A stretch of DNA of 64,000 bases from Hesperophylax magnus (lineage: Eukaryota; Arthropoda; Insecta; Trichoptera; Limnephilidae): contig JAIUSX010000018.1 in the NCBI GenBank assembly GCA_026573805.1, positions 12,594,001 through 12,658,000 of the forward strand, given 5' to 3'. Under the pieces are notes generated by a model. It was not told the origin of the DNA and searched no databases. It worked only from the letters and a program-made list of their open reading frames with translations. A program made the position numbers and the translations under genes. Shown here in pieces: positions 1-11,969 of the stretch (positions are counted from its first letter, which is position 1; each line of letters opens with the position of its first letter).

Positions 1-135
1 TTCCTCTACTGGTGGGTCAAAAGACCCTCCACACAGCATCGCTAAAGACGATATAGGCCCTGAGGGAAATTATTTTCATCAGGGCCTCAGGGCCACCAGG
101 GCAATGAAAAGTGGCAAGTTAATGTAAAAATTGGC
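1..135 (+). repeat. R1 short interspersed repeat, copy 1 (cut by window start)
   Basis: The stretch shares its 3' half with seven other places in the window: an AAAGACCCTCCACACAGCATC block, a block reading roughly GCCCTGAGGGAAATTATTTTC, and an end close to GCTAATGTAAAAAT. The copy is 5'-truncated by the edge of the window. R1 is AT-tailed and dispersed in both orientations, so it behaves like a SINE or other short non-autonomous retroposon. Its class was not determined. Confidence 0.75.
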
Positions 136-749
136 AGAGGGTTTAGCAAAGAAAGGTGTTATATCCAGATGGATATAACACCTTTAGGTTAGTATAGGAT
201 AAATATAAAAAATAAAAAATATATATATTTATATATATATATATATATTTATAGGCTAGTTGAAAAAGGTGGATTACTAGTAGCTGTGAACCGTAGGCCC
301 ACGTACAAAAAATGTTGTTTAATTTTCTTTTATTCTTAAAAATCTTAAGATATGTAAGTAGATTCTATAACACCTTCCTCCCTTATTAACTATGTAAAAT
401 TTTACGAAATATTTTTTAAAAAATAATGATATAAGGAATATACAATTTGTTCAAAGAAACGTCACTACTTCAATTGCAATTATTTTTTCAAACTTTCTTT
501 AGGAAGGTAGATACCAAAGTGGGTGCCGAAAATTTTCGAAAACGAAAATATGGCACTGAGTCAAAGTTAACCGTCAAGGCAAATAAATGTTTGTTTGAAT
601 AATAAAAGGAATGCAGCAGATTTTCTAAGCCCGAAACGAAACGAAAAAATCAATTTACACACGAAAAGCCAAAGAATGGTGTTAAAACAGGACTAAAAGG
701 ACTAAAGGACAGGAGTTAAAATATAAAATAGCTTTACTAAGTAACTTAC

Positions 750-1877
750 CAAGCATATCCCTCATCTGTTCGGGGGTTGCGATCCCGTGCAGGGGCTCAT
801 CCTAAGGAAAAATAAACACAAATTAAGAAAGGAAATCTATAGTTGGCCAAAAGTTGGAAGAATACTAAAGAATGTGATGTTAAAAAATATGGAACTGACA
901 CTCGATTGAGCCACGGCAGTATTGATAATATTAGTTCAAGTCACTCTAAACGTAATATAATGCAAAGAGTTTCTTGCGACGGGTTATACTAACTAGATAG
1001 CTATGTTTTACTAGTGTGACTGTTATTAAATTAGTTTATTAAATTTATTTCTAATTTATTTATTTATTTAGTGCAGAAATTTTTTGATAATTAAAATGCT
1101 TTGGCTCTTCAACTAGGAAGAATTTCCCTGGACTGAGACACTGGACTGAGTTTGAGTGTAAAAATTATCATCACAAATGCAGAGTTATAAATTTTTGCTT
1201 AGATAGCATTAAAGCCAAATAACGTTTTCTTAATATTGAAGTGAAGAAATATTGAAGGTAAGAAAAGTATTGTACGAGAAGAAATATTGAAGGTGAAGAA
1301 AAATTAAAAGTGTAGAAATATCGAGTGTAAAGAAACATTAAAGGGGTTTATATATTGGAAGTGAAAAAATACTGAACTTGTAAGAATATAAAAAGGATCA
1401 AATTATTAAAAGTGAAGAAATATTTAAAGTGAAGAAATATTGATAGAGAAGAAATATTGAAGGTGAAGAAAAATTAAAAGTGTAGAAATATCGAGGGTAA
1501 AGAAACATTATAGGGGTATCTATTGGAAGTGAAAAAATACTGAAAGTATACGAATATAAAAAGGATCAAAGTTAAGAAATGTTAATTATTGAAGAAATAT
1601 TGAAAATAACAAAAGTTGTAAGAAAAGATATATTGAAAGTGAAGAAATATTGAAAGTGAAGAAATATTGGAAGTGAAAAAATACTGAAAGTGTAGGAATA
1701 TAAAAAGGAAAGAAGAAATGAAAGTAAAGAAACAAAAAAAAATGAAGAAATATTTAAAATAACGAAATGTTGAAGAGAAGATATTTGGATAGTGAAGAAA
1801 TATTGAAAGTGAAGTACCTGGAAGGGGAGGGCTACGGCCGAAGCCACGAACAAAGCGAACAGAACGAAGAACTTCAT
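750..1877 (-). CDS. 5' exons of a secreted protein, probably a chymotrypsin-like serine protease (partial)
   Basis: Exon 1 (1818-1877) encodes a clean signal peptide of 20 residues (MKFFVLFALFVASAVALPFQ) and ends in a GT donor at a phase-0 boundary. Exon 2 (750-801) lies between a CTTAG acceptor and a GTAAG donor and ends in phase 1; it encodes 17 residues including a TPEQM core. The plus-strand proteases in this window have the same first two exons: a signal peptide ending in phase 0, then a 15-16 residue propeptide exon with TPEKM or TPEKL ending in phase 1. The match in exon plan and motif is the reason for the call. The protease domain would lie beyond the left edge, so the family is inferred, not seen. 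Intron 1 is about 1 kb and carries a minisatellite. A longer open frame running into intron 1 is read-through and not the real product. Confidence 0.55.
1232..1815. repeat. Degenerate minisatellite in intron 1
   Basis: The stretch is built from variants of a roughly 20-base unit (GTGAAGAAATATTGAAA). A longer period of about 170 bases is also visible: the block AGGTGAAGAAAAATTAAAAG recurs at 1291 and 1461, and GGAAGTGAAAAAATACTGAA recurs near 1357, 1525 and 1668. The apparent minus-strand open frames here are products of the repeat. Confidence 0.75.
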
Positions 1878-1913
1878 GGTGCTGACTGTACCTAATCAAA
1901 CAAATAGTTTGTT

Positions 1914-1921
1914 TATTTATA
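1914..1921 (-). promoter_or_regulatory. TATA box of the minus-strand gene at 750-1877
   Basis: On the minus strand the sequence reads TATAAATA about 40 bases upstream of the ATG at 1877. The protease genes on the plus strand have TATA boxes about 51 bases upstream of their ATGs, so a short 5' leader is common to the group. Confidence 0.5.
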
Positions 1922-1959
1922 TTAATTTCTTATCTGTGCTTATCGTTTTCGCGTGCCAT

Positions 1960-2590
1960 TATCTATGCAAGAATCGTAAATCATATTTAATTCAAGCCTT
2001 GTATTAGGAGGGGGTCTTACGAGGCTTTCTAGTACCTAAAAAAAGATTGGCACCACGAAGTTCAGTATGTGCAGATTATATAGAAATACTAACATCCATA
2101 GGTAATAGAGCCAGATGTGACTCGAACCATTATTGGCATGAAAACGCGAGCACAAAAGTGTCGCCAACATCGTTCACCCATACTTCTGCAAATCGTAACT
2201 AAAGACAGCGGATCCTACAAACCTAATGCATAACTATAATTGGATTCACCCGTGTAGTCCGTGCAGTTTGGTCGTAGTTCTACGACAGTCGGCACGCTTC
2301 CATCATCCACGATGCCATGCGAGGATGTTAATAATATATATATAGTATACTTTATTTCACGCAATGAGATATTTAGCAGCTTTTGCAATGGCTTTTTACA
2401 TGATTGCCATTTCGTCACAAAGTTGTTGGTTTATAGCTTACAGTTACAAAGCTTTCTTTTATCAACATACATTAAATATACTTTTATACATACATTATAT
2501 CATATACCACCTAAGATTCTTGCTGCAGAGTCTCCATCTTCGATCTTCGTTGAACGTCACAGCGGTGCTGCCAAGGTCTTGTATCTGTGA
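1960..2590. other. Intergenic stretch, no gene recognised
   Basis: Short open frames exist on both strands (for example minus 2215-2418) but none matches a family I know or has convincing splice sites. Nothing is assigned. Confidence 0.4.
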
Positions 2591-2599
2591 AGATATTGT

Positions 2600-2850
2600 G
2601 TCAGCGCTTTATTAGCAGCAGACACATACCTGGACGGATGACGAACCTCGTGCTGGCACTGTTGGTGAACGTGGTAGACCCTCTCGCTGCAGCAGCTGGT
2701 CCAATTTCTCACGCCATCTGTTCCTGATCTTCATTTTACTTAACTTAACTTCACTTTATTTTTGTAATACCTGCATCAACTGTAAAGCGCCCCTGAGGTG
2801 ATATCTCACAGAAAGCGGCGCTGTACAAATTGTCCAGTAAATTAAATAAT
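2600..2850 (+). mobile_element. Probable 3' end of a non-LTR retrotransposon
   Basis: The plus strand reads in frame through a WTDDEPRAGTVGERG-like stretch and then into an AT-rich end after GCGCTGTACAAATTGTCC, followed by AAATTAAATAATAA. This looks like the tail of a LINE C-terminus plus 3' UTR. No reverse transcriptase domain is present, so the family is uncertain. Confidence 0.35.
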
Positions 2851-3225
2851 AATTTATCAAGACTCATTTGAATTTGAGTCATTTCAATATCTTCATAACG
2901 TTACATGAATAGGTAGGCACCTACTTAAAATACTGACCTCTTTACTGATGCACGTGTCTTAAATTTTACTCAATTGGTAAACAACCATTTACGGTACATT
3001 AACTGTTGCTTATCATTGTGTAAAATTTAAAACACGTTCATTAATAAGGCCCTTAATGTTTTTATAATATAAGTGAGCATTTATCCTACCGTGTCCGCTA
3101 AATTCATAAATAAACGATATTTTTCTTTTTAAATTTCTAAAACATCGTTATTTTATGTATTGTATTTTGCTGTAGGTTATCAACACGATGATTATGATGA
3201 ATAGCCACATGCCTGCCACACCTGC

Positions 3226-3260
3226 CTTGATGATGGACACTGTAGCGCTGTCCGAAACGT
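3226..3260 (+). ncRNA. Hammerhead-ribozyme-like core (decayed)
   Basis: TTGATGA at 3227-3233 is followed by a GGACA/TGTCC stem and then GAAAC at 3254-3258. This is the order CUGANGA, stem II, GAAA of the hammerhead core, with the first C of the core changed to T in this copy. Penelope-like retroelements are known to carry minimal hammerheads. Cleavage-site helices were not resolved by eye. Confidence 0.4.
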
Positions 3261-3359
3261 TGAACAAAGAAGAAGGAATCGCAAGACGGCATAAGAAGAA
3301 GGCACGTTTTATGATATTTTCTCCAAAAACCTGAAATCCGTTTTTTCATCAGAACCAAT

Positions 3360-5822
3360 TAATATGTTTTGTGTTCTAGGAGATCTGAATCTACCTACTC
3401 TAACATGATCATCATGGTCTTGCCTCCTCGAACACGGCTAAATCGCATACTTTGCTTCAAACAATGGCATTGATGAGCTTACTCCAATATATTAGTAAAC
3501 CGAACCACAACGATAAATTCTTAGACCTTATATTTTACAGTCGCGAAACAAAAGTTACACGTAGCGACGATCCTCTTCTTTCAGAGGATAGACACCATCC
3601 AGCCCTGAAATTCGAAATATCCTCCGCGATTCAATCAAAAATTAAAGTCAACAAAGAGCGTAGGCGAAATTTCAGGAAAACTGGACACACGAAACAACAC
3701 GGAAACAGGACACGCAATTTAATAATGACATTAATTGTATTGATTGGAAGTCTGAAATCGCAAATTTATCAGCAGAAGAAGCAGTAGACTAATTCTATGT
3801 AATAATAAACAATGCAATTGACAAGTTTATTCCATTACTGGCACGACGAAATGAGAAATTTCCCATATGGTTTACCCCCGAACTTATCACGGAAAAAAGA
3901 CAAAGTCTGGCTCAAATGGAAGACATATAAAGGTCTTTCTGACTATCGTGAATTTTCCTTCTTACGTGCTACATACAAGAAGTTGTCTAGTGAATCTCGA
4001 AAGATATTTTTTGACAACGTCGAAAGTTCATTGCAAAACAATATCAAAAGTTTTTGGTCATACATATCCTCATTAAAATCGTCCGACGGATACCCTGCTG
4101 CTATGTCCTTTGACGGACATGAATCTAATGATGCCCAGGAAATCTGTAATATGTTCTCTGAATTCTTCAAGTCAACATTTGAACCCTCCTCCGTCTATGA
4201 CACAATAAACATCGATCAACTTGAATCAGTTCACGACTCAGGACTTGCGCATATTCAAACGATTGAACTAATGAAACAAGAAGTGAAATCAAGTTTAAAG
4301 TCGCTAGACATAAAAAAACGTGCGGGTCACGATGGAATTCCGGCGTTTTTCCTTAGATCTGCTGCGTCGTCATTGTGTGTGCCGCTTACCATAATATTTA
4401 ATAAATCTCTGAGTGATTGGGTTTTCTCTGGCAGGTGGAAACTGGCCTACATCATACCGGTTCACAAGGGCGATTCGCGTCAACGAGTGGAAAACTACAC
4501 GCCAATATCCATTCTCTCGGCGATCCCTAAGGTGTTGGAAAGACTTGTCCATGTTAATATATATCCCCAGCTTGCTGCCAAAATTACAAACCAACAACAC
4601 GGGTTTATCAAAGGCAAATCTACCGTGAGTAATTTACTTATTTACTCTAATTTCTTATTTACTAGCATGGATCGAGGCAATCAGGTAGATGCAATTTACT
4701 GCGATTTCAAAAAAGCTTTTGACAAGGTTGATCACCTTATTCTTATTAAAAAATATATGTATAACGGAATTAGGGGAAACTTATTACGTTGGTTCATCTC
4801 ATACTTAACAAAAAGACAGCATGCTGTATCGTTACGAGGACATACTTCCGTATGGGAACCAGTTACTTCTGGCGTACCACAGGGATCAATTCTAGGTCCG
4901 CTGTTATTTATACTTTTTATTAATACTGTTTCTGAATGTTTCATGCATTGTTTATTTCTCTTAAAAAACATTGTGAATAAAGCTTACTGCATGCTAGGCT
5001 TTGTTATCAGAAACAGCCGCGTATTTCAAAAACCTGAAACCTACCTTCTACTTTACTATACGCTGGTCCGTTCTTAACTTGAATACTGCACCTCAATATG
5101 GACTCCACTTTACGATATCTATAAAGAAAATATTGAAAGTATCCCGAAGAAATTTCTGCGTTCAAACTACAGAATGAGCGCACCTAAACGGGGATACACA
5201 AATATGCTCTCGAAATATAACGTCTCCACTTTTACTAACCGGCGAACTTACCTTGACCTAATGACCTTGTACAAAATCTGTAACAACTTTATCGACTGTC
5301 CTGGCTTACTCAATCTAATAAACTTTAAAATACCACCCAGAACGACGAGGCTTAACGACTTATTCCATATTAGCCGGACGCGCACAAATGCTGGTATCAG
5401 GGATCCAATCAGAAGAATGTGCGAATTGTATAATAAAAACAAAAAACCTGAAGGATTCCGACATATTTTTTGATACATATGGTACTTTTGGTAGGAAATT
5501 GAAGTCTGTTTTCCTATAAAAAAAGAAAATGTGTACTTACTTCATTCACTATACTCTTTAAATACTTTTTTATGATTTATCTCTAAACTTGTATAAAAAA
5601 TATTTGTTCACTTTTATTTGACACTGAGCATTATCTATATACAAAATAATTTTCTTTTATACCTTTTCCCTTTTTACATGTAAAAAAAATATTTAAAATT
5701 GTTATCTACCAGTCAATCTGTGAGAAATAGTTAGGATGCAGGCGAATTCTCAAGTTATTGTTTTACAAAATTATCTTTTAATTACTGTCTGCATCTCCTT
5801 AAATAAATAAATAAAATAAAAG
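3360..5822 (+). mobile_element. Jockey-like LINE, 5'-truncated and defective
   Basis: The element begins inside an endonuclease remnant (GDLNLP at about 3380, then DLIF near 3520) and ends in an (AAAT)n tail at 5800-5821. The open frame is disturbed at several points: frame changes before 3812 and near 3895, and one in-frame TAA at about 5075 inside an otherwise continuous thumb and C-terminal region that runs to 5473. These breaks mean it cannot make an ordinary ORF2 protein. The endonuclease half is mostly lost. Class is called from the order of reverse transcriptase motifs and from the tail. Confidence 0.85.
3812..5473 (+). pseudogene. LINE reverse transcriptase remnant lacking the catalytic YADD region
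   Basis: Recognisable motifs in order are the pre-palm region with RAGHDGIP, the palm strand with the catalytic Asp (YCDFKKAFDKVDH), and GVPQGSILGPLLFILFIN. The sequence then jumps straight to the late thumb region (LGFVIRNSR, YYTLVRS), so roughly 100 residues carrying the F/YADD motif are missing near 4930-4945. After a TAA stop at about 5075 the same frame continues through LEYCTSIW to the usual C-terminal part at 5473. This is an inactive copy. Family-level placement in the Jockey group is by general resemblance. Confidence 0.85.
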
Positions 5823-6640
5823 ATCTCAAAAATTAATCACGGTAAATACATGCTAAAATTACAATACAATAACAAAACACCTTTCATACGTTACTCAAGA
5901 AAGTAAAAATCTCAAAATAAAACGGCGAAAACAGATTAAAACGGTGTATGTATGAAGATTTGTAAGATTAAAAGTTGCTAAATGTGAATTATTGGGGTAA
6001 TTCCGAATCATAAGCACATAATCGTAATAATGTGTGTGTGCATTTTATACATAATCTAATGAATACATAGGTATCTACTTAAGCTAATCATAGTTTTAAT
6101 CAAGCATTGTTGTCTGTCAATACTTCTGCAAGATTATGGCAATTGTATTTTTGGTACTGTAATTTTAAATGTACGTGACACTTCGATTCAGATTACCTAT
6201 ACTAAACAAAATCACATTATTCTCGGATATATCATTGACTTTTCTTCAAACATTTTTGAGATATACAATTCCGTAGTACATTACTTTGAAGTATCTAGTA
6301 AGCGTCTGAAAATATTTGGTTTACGACTTGATTACAAAACATCGACTTTTTACAACTTTCTATACGTATAATATGCATGTATTATATATATATTTGTATA
6401 CACCATCCAAAAAAAACCTTTGGGAGCATTGAAACCGCGCGGTAGCCGCCGAAATGTTAAGAATGCGTCAAACCGCACGGTTCCGTAACCGCGCGGTTAA
6501 CAGCCCTGTTTGATTGATAACTAAGATCTCGTTTCGGTCGATTAAACCCTGGAATTTCTTCGTTCATCAGTCAGATTCAGTGACCATATGTAAATGATAA
6601 AAAATAAAAACATACAAAATTTACAGCGCCCGAAATCGAG
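5823..6640. other. Intergenic AT-rich stretch, nothing recognised
   Basis: There is no convincing open frame or known repeat end on either strand. A GC-rich patch near 6430-6510 (repeated CCGCGCGGT) stands out from the AT-rich surroundings but has no assignment. Confidence 0.4.
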
Positions 6641-6679
6641 AAATGGGGTACCTAAGATTTCAGTTGATTTCTCAACTTC

Positions 6680-7256
6680 CCTGTTCTACTTTGCTTCTGC
6701 GTCCCAATCTCCAATAGGCAAAAGGGGATGTAATTTAAGAATTACCAGGTACTTCTAAGCTTCCCTGTTCTAGTTTCCTTCTGCGTCCCAATCTCTAATA
6801 GGCAATAGGGGATGTAATTTGAGAATTACCAGGTACTTTTCAACTTCCATCTTCAAGTTTCATTCTGCCTCTCATTCTCCAATAGGCAATAGGGGATGTA
6901 ATTTGAGAATTACCAGGTACTTTTCAACTTCCATCTTCAAGTTTCATTCTGCCTCTCATTCTCCAATAGGCAATAGGGGATGTAATTTGAGAATTACCAG
7001 GTACTTTTCAACTTCCATCTTCAAGTTTCATTCTGCCTCTCATTCTCCAATAGGCAATAGGGGATGTAATTTGAGAATTACCAGGTACTTTCAACTTCCA
7101 TCTTCAAGTTTCATTCTGCCTCTCATTCTCCAATAGGCAATAGGGGATGGAATTTGAGAATTACCAGGTACTTCTCAACTTCCCTCTTCTAGTTTCCCTC
7201 TGCCTCCCATTATCCAATATGCAATAGGGGATGGAATTTGTGAATTACCAGGTACT
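6680..7256. repeat. 84-bp tandem repeat array
   Basis: AATTACCAGGTACTT recurs at 6740, 6824, 6908, 6992, 7076, 7159 and 7243, giving a unit of 84 bases (83 once). Inner copies are nearly identical while outer copies are diverged, as expected for unequal exchange. Because 84 is a multiple of three, one frame stays open across the inner units (6819-7136) and looks like a repetitive protein of 28-residue units. It has no start context or splice signals, so I treat it as non-coding satellite. Confidence 0.9.
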
Positions 7257-7259
7257 TTT

Positions 7260-9740
7260 TTTAAAAACTTTAATGAAAATGTAATTATGTTTTTTCGTTT
7301 ACATTTTATCAAATACATTAAACAAGTTATGCTTGCAATCCCCTTTGATAATTGATTTCTGGTAACTTTTATTTATCTGCTGTTTATCTGGGTTTTGGTT
7401 TGTTGTTAAAACCAAACAAAAACTCATGGTTTTAAATAATAAATATTTAAAACCATTAGTTAAAAAAACATTAACGTAATATAAATTACAATATTTCAGC
7501 AGAACAAACCGATGATTGCAATACTCCTCCTGTCAAATAAAAGGAATACATTTATAGAGTACAGTAAAAAGAAAGAAATGACGTAACATTAACCATTAAA
7601 ATTAACCCTTAAATAACAAAGTTTTTACCCAAATATATATGTATTTTATTATATTTTTAAAAACTTAAAAAAAATATTATTTGGTTTAACCGAGTATTGA
7701 ACAGTTCTACCCAGGAACTTGGGTCAACAACTCTACTAACCTCGCCAAACGTCAATCGGGTAGGACCTACATTTATTTCGTTTATTATTACCGCTGTAAT
7801 GTCATCCGATATGAGAAAAATTCGTATATGTCCGCGTGTGTTGAAAAAGTTGGTAGAATGCATTGTCATCGACAATCAGCTCGATTGGATGTCAGGAAGT
7901 GGTTTAATTTCCACTTCCAAGATTTGCATTAATGGATTCCTGAAAACAAATATTAAATTCAATTAGATGTATTTAATTAAGAAAATAGGAAAGTCTCCAT
8001 CTTTGTTCCACTGGACAGCCAGGACGAGAGTATAATCGGATTTCCGGAAACGCTGACACGTTCCGAAAACAAAATTAGTAACTGACATAAATATTGTGCG
8101 TCAGCAGCCAATTTATTATTTTGCGCCAAAGAATTCTATGAATTTTACGAAATCATAAATAACAACTAATTGTTTCGTAAACATATTATTTCTACGTAAA
8201 ACCAAAGCATTATACATGTAAAATAATATTAAGTGACCGGAATAAGCACCTTTTAAGATTTAGATAAATGGATTATGTAGAATATGTAAGTATGTAATAT
8301 TTATTACAAAATTAAAATGATAACAAATAAATTGACAAGTTAAAACTAGATATTGATATCTATTTTAATTTTGATTCGTCTACTATTAAGTACTGGTAAT
8401 TAAGTATTAGATGCTGCTTATTTACAAACGGATTAGTAGAAATATTATTTAAGTGGTTTAAAATAGGATTTTGAAGTCAATCAAGAATCAAAGGAATTAT
8501 AACTGTACTTAGGCTAAATTACACTGGCGGAAATTTCACAAAGTTTTTTTTTATTGTTATCAAGTTTAATTTGTGGTACTCCATTATAATTCAAAGTTTT
8601 TCTTTTACACGTTCTATAATATTATCATTCAATTTATAAAAATAAAAATAGTTCATTTATGAACAAGTTGTTTTTTTTTCAAATCGGTTTTCTACACCAA
8701 CGACGAATTTCGATTTTGTTTTCTCGATTGATTGAATGAACTAATGAATGATGTCGAATCTTGTAAGTGAAGCTGAAGCTCGTCAAGTAGACTCGTTGTC
8801 TATGACAATGCATTCTATCAACATTTGGTGGCACTCACGCATACACACACATTTTTTTGAAATTTGATGACATTCTATTTAATAAATAAAAAAAATTACA
8901 GCAGCAATATTCAATGTTGGTACAATCTAATTAGAATTTAGCTTAGATGTTTGCGTTATTGATTCCAGTCTCTCGGGAGGAAGATTCAATTAAAAAAAAA
9001 CAGTTATTTTAAATACTTCTAAATAAAATTAGATGTAACTTATTATGTACCACATAATAAGTTACCCAAATGTTTTTTTAATTTTTTTTTTTAATTTTAG
9101 AATGTGGAAAATCTGCCATTCAGAGGGATATATCATATATCGTAAGTAGAATTAATAATCAATGAGCATAACATTTTCTTTTGGAAGGCACGTTATTAGA
9201 AAATAATATTTTGCCACTGTGAACATACATAATATATTCACTCCTGTTGGCTCCTTTTAAGATGGTCGCCGGTTTGTCTCTTGATTAAAAAAAATTAAAT
9301 ATGATATTTATCAATTTATTTTGTATTTTGAACTGCCACGCTTATTTTTGAAAAACCCAACATCGATTACGTACATATTTGCGACGCAAGTGATTACTAA
9401 TTTCTATTGTACTTGATAAATGATTTCTATTTAAAGACTTGAGATCTTGACACGATTATAATGACAATGACAAAAAAACATTAGATTGTCATTGTGTGTG
9501 TATCGATGCATCAGTATCGACATACAAGTACCTATTGTCTATTACTTACTATTTTTAATTTTATCCCTCATGATTAATATCTTTAAATTACACATGCAAG
9601 AAATTTTACGTACTAAAGTACACTAGATGAAATAACGAAAGTCCTTTTTTTATTATTTTAAATATTGATAGTGATAGCAAAATAAGATCGAATTTGATAA
9701 AATAAGTCTGTACCTCAAATCGTTGAATCTTAAAGAACGG
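7260..9740. other. AT-rich intergenic region, no gene recognised
   Basis: No protease, receptor or clear transposon signature was found. A short perfect inverted repeat (14-base arms, GTAACTTATTATGT) sits at 9035-9065. A minus-strand frame near 7657-7940 has a plausible acceptor but is interrupted by stops and matches nothing I know. Confidence 0.4.
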
Positions 9741-9745
9741 TTAAT

Positions 9746-9838
9746 TTAGGGACAGTTTTTTCACAGAACTTGAACAATTTTTCATCCGATTCAAAGATTA
9801 TTTTCAAGTTCTGTGAAAGTTCTATTCAATTCAAGTAA
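9746..9838 (+). mobile_element. MITE family M1, single terminal arm
   Basis: The stretch matches the outer arm of the M1 elements at 38167, 53081 and 55903: a TTAGGAC-like start, then GAACTTGAACAATT and TTTTCAAGTTCTGTGAAAG. Only one arm is present, and the 44-bp tandem array starts directly after it. Confidence 0.7.
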
Positions 9839-10500
9839 CTTTATTACACGAAATAAGCATGTTCGTTGTACGGAAAATGCATCTTTACTACACGAAATAA
9901 GCATGTTCATTGTACGGAAACTGTACATTTATTATACGACATAAGCATGTTCATTTTACGGATAGTGTACCATTATTACACGAAATAATCATGTTCATTG
10001 TACGGAAAATGTTCCTTTATTACACGAAATAAGCATGTGGATTGTACTTAAAATGTAAATTTATTACACGAAATAAGCATGTTCATTGTACGGAAAATGT
10101 ACCTTTATTACATGAAATAAGCATGTTCATTGTACGGAAACTGTACATTTATTATACGACATAAGCATGTTCATTTTACGGATAATGTACCATTATTACA
10201 CGAAATAAGCATGTTCATTGTACGGAAAATGTACCTTTATTACACGAAATAAGCATGTTCATTGTACGGAAAATGGACCTTTAACCACGAAATAACCATG
10301 TTCATTGTACGGAAAATATACCTTCATTACACGAAATAAGCGTGTTCATTATACGGAAAATGTACCTACTTATTTTGCACGAAATAAGCTTGTTCTTGGT
10401 ACGGATACTGTACCTTTATTACAAGAAATAAGCATGTTCATTGTACGGAAAATATACCTTTATTACACGAAATAAGCATGTTCATTGTACGGAAAATATT
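9834..10500. repeat. 44-bp tandem repeat array
   Basis: Units of the form TTATTACACGAAATAAGCAT plus a GTTCATTGTACGGAAAATGTACC end follow each other with a fixed 44-base step (anchors at 9848, 9892, 9936, 9980, 10024, 10068, 10112, 10156, 10200). There are about 15 copies with scattered substitutions and no open frame of note. Confidence 0.92.
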
Positions 10501-10607
10501 TTATTTATCCTTCTGGTGTTAAGGGAACACTATTTTGGAATTGTCAAATAATTCCCTGCATAATATATAGAAAAAACTTTGTACTAAATTAATAAATGGA
10601 TTTGTTT

Positions 10608-10958
10608 AACATGAGTTCCACGCAGAGAATAGTCCCTGAAGAGAATAATCCCCGTCAGGGCCTTGTCATATTTGGGGATGTTGTATGTAGAGCTTTTTTA
10701 GAAAAGGAAGGAACGTAAGTTTTGGGATGGGTAGAAATCTGAGGGTCAGTCAGTCCAGGAGTGACGGAAGTATGAATCTATCCCTCCCACTGCGGTGCAA
10801 GGCGATGGGTCAAGAGGGTCCGAACCGGATAAACCTCACCCCATGAACCCCAGATAAGTGTCCAAATGTAGCTAACTTCTTGGGGAGACCTTTGGCCGAG
10901 GTTTAATTATCCAATAAATGGTTCCCGGGGAGGCAGTACTCATACCCGCCTCCCCAAT
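10608..10958 (-). repeat. R1 short interspersed repeat, copy 2
   Basis: Read on the minus strand, this begins in a GGGAGGCGGGTATGAG block near 10958, runs through the CCTCCCACTGCGG region, and ends in the CCTGACGGGGATTATTCTC block near 10620. It shares its head with copy 3 at 26094, which shows R1 can reach nearly 480 bases. Confidence 0.75.
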
Positions 10959-10959
10959 G

Positions 10960-11965
10960 AGCATTCGAATTGTGTACCTATTTATCATAGTATATAATTT
11001 AGATTATATATATTATTAATAAAATGTTTTTGCAAATAATTAGGAATTATGCACCATCTGCAATACTGAACTTAATAATAATCTATTATTGCGTAACTCA
11101 TCGGGTTACGTAGGGGCATTTTCGCCACGAAGCATCAATAGTCTTTGAGTAACTTTGTGCCATATGTGCCACCAAATGGCAAGTCCTTACGTTCTTATAA
11201 ACTTCTATCTTCTTTTCTATTTAGATCCGGCATCTGTTAAAACCAATTTTAGAAAGAGAGAACCCAAAGCTTTCTCTTTGCATTTAAAAGTTTACCATAT
11301 ACCTACGTGTACGTTCAAGCGGAAATATCTAAATATATTCAGAAGTGTGTCTGTGGGGGCTTCTGTATACAAATCTACAGATTGATTCCAAGATGGGTGA
11401 AATCGTTCATCTCAATCGTTCAGACCCTTCAAACTAGAGGAAGGTCACCATCCAAATGAGAATTCAAAAACTATGCCCATTTTGCACAATTGGCTATCAA
11501 AATATTGTCTGATTTCGAAAAACTCTGCGTAAAGCACAGCAGCTCCAGGGACTTCAACTTATTTATAAATAAATCTATAATATTATGACAGATTTTGTAA
11601 CAGGATATTATATTGTCTAGCCTCAAGGTAATATTTTTGTTTTAAAAATAATTTTTTATTTATTTTTTATTTAATTGATTAGATATATACAAATAATGAC
11701 ATCTCTGGACTTAATGATAAAGCTTAATGAGTTATCCATTAGGTAACTATGTAGTGCATGATATCTAAGTTTTTACAATTTATTTAATCGCCAAAAATCT
11801 AAATTAATTTGATAAAAAGTCACCGAATTTGATGATTTGTATGAAAAAAGTGTTAGGAGATTGTCTGAAACAATCATAATTATTGATGATTCACATCAGA
11901 TGTCGTTAAAAATGTATTCTATGGTATTTCATGTTTTAAATTTGAATACAAGTTCTTACTAATTT
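10960..11965. other. AT-rich stretch, nothing recognised
   Basis: A 76-codon open frame at 11155-11385 has no family resemblance. No splice-supported gene is seen. Confidence 0.35.
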
Positions 11966-11969
11966 GTGA

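Noticed and set aside
1572..1877. Minus-strand 101-codon frame beginning with a signal peptide
   Set aside because: Only the first 20 codons are an exon; the rest is read-through into the minisatellite intron.
6819..7136. 105-codon open frame with a repeating 28-residue unit
   Set aside because: It lies wholly in the 84-bp array and is explained by unit length and unit identity; no splice or start support.
7657..7940. Minus-strand frame with a plausible acceptor upstream
   Set aside because: Broken by stops in each frame and no recognisable domain; left unassigned.
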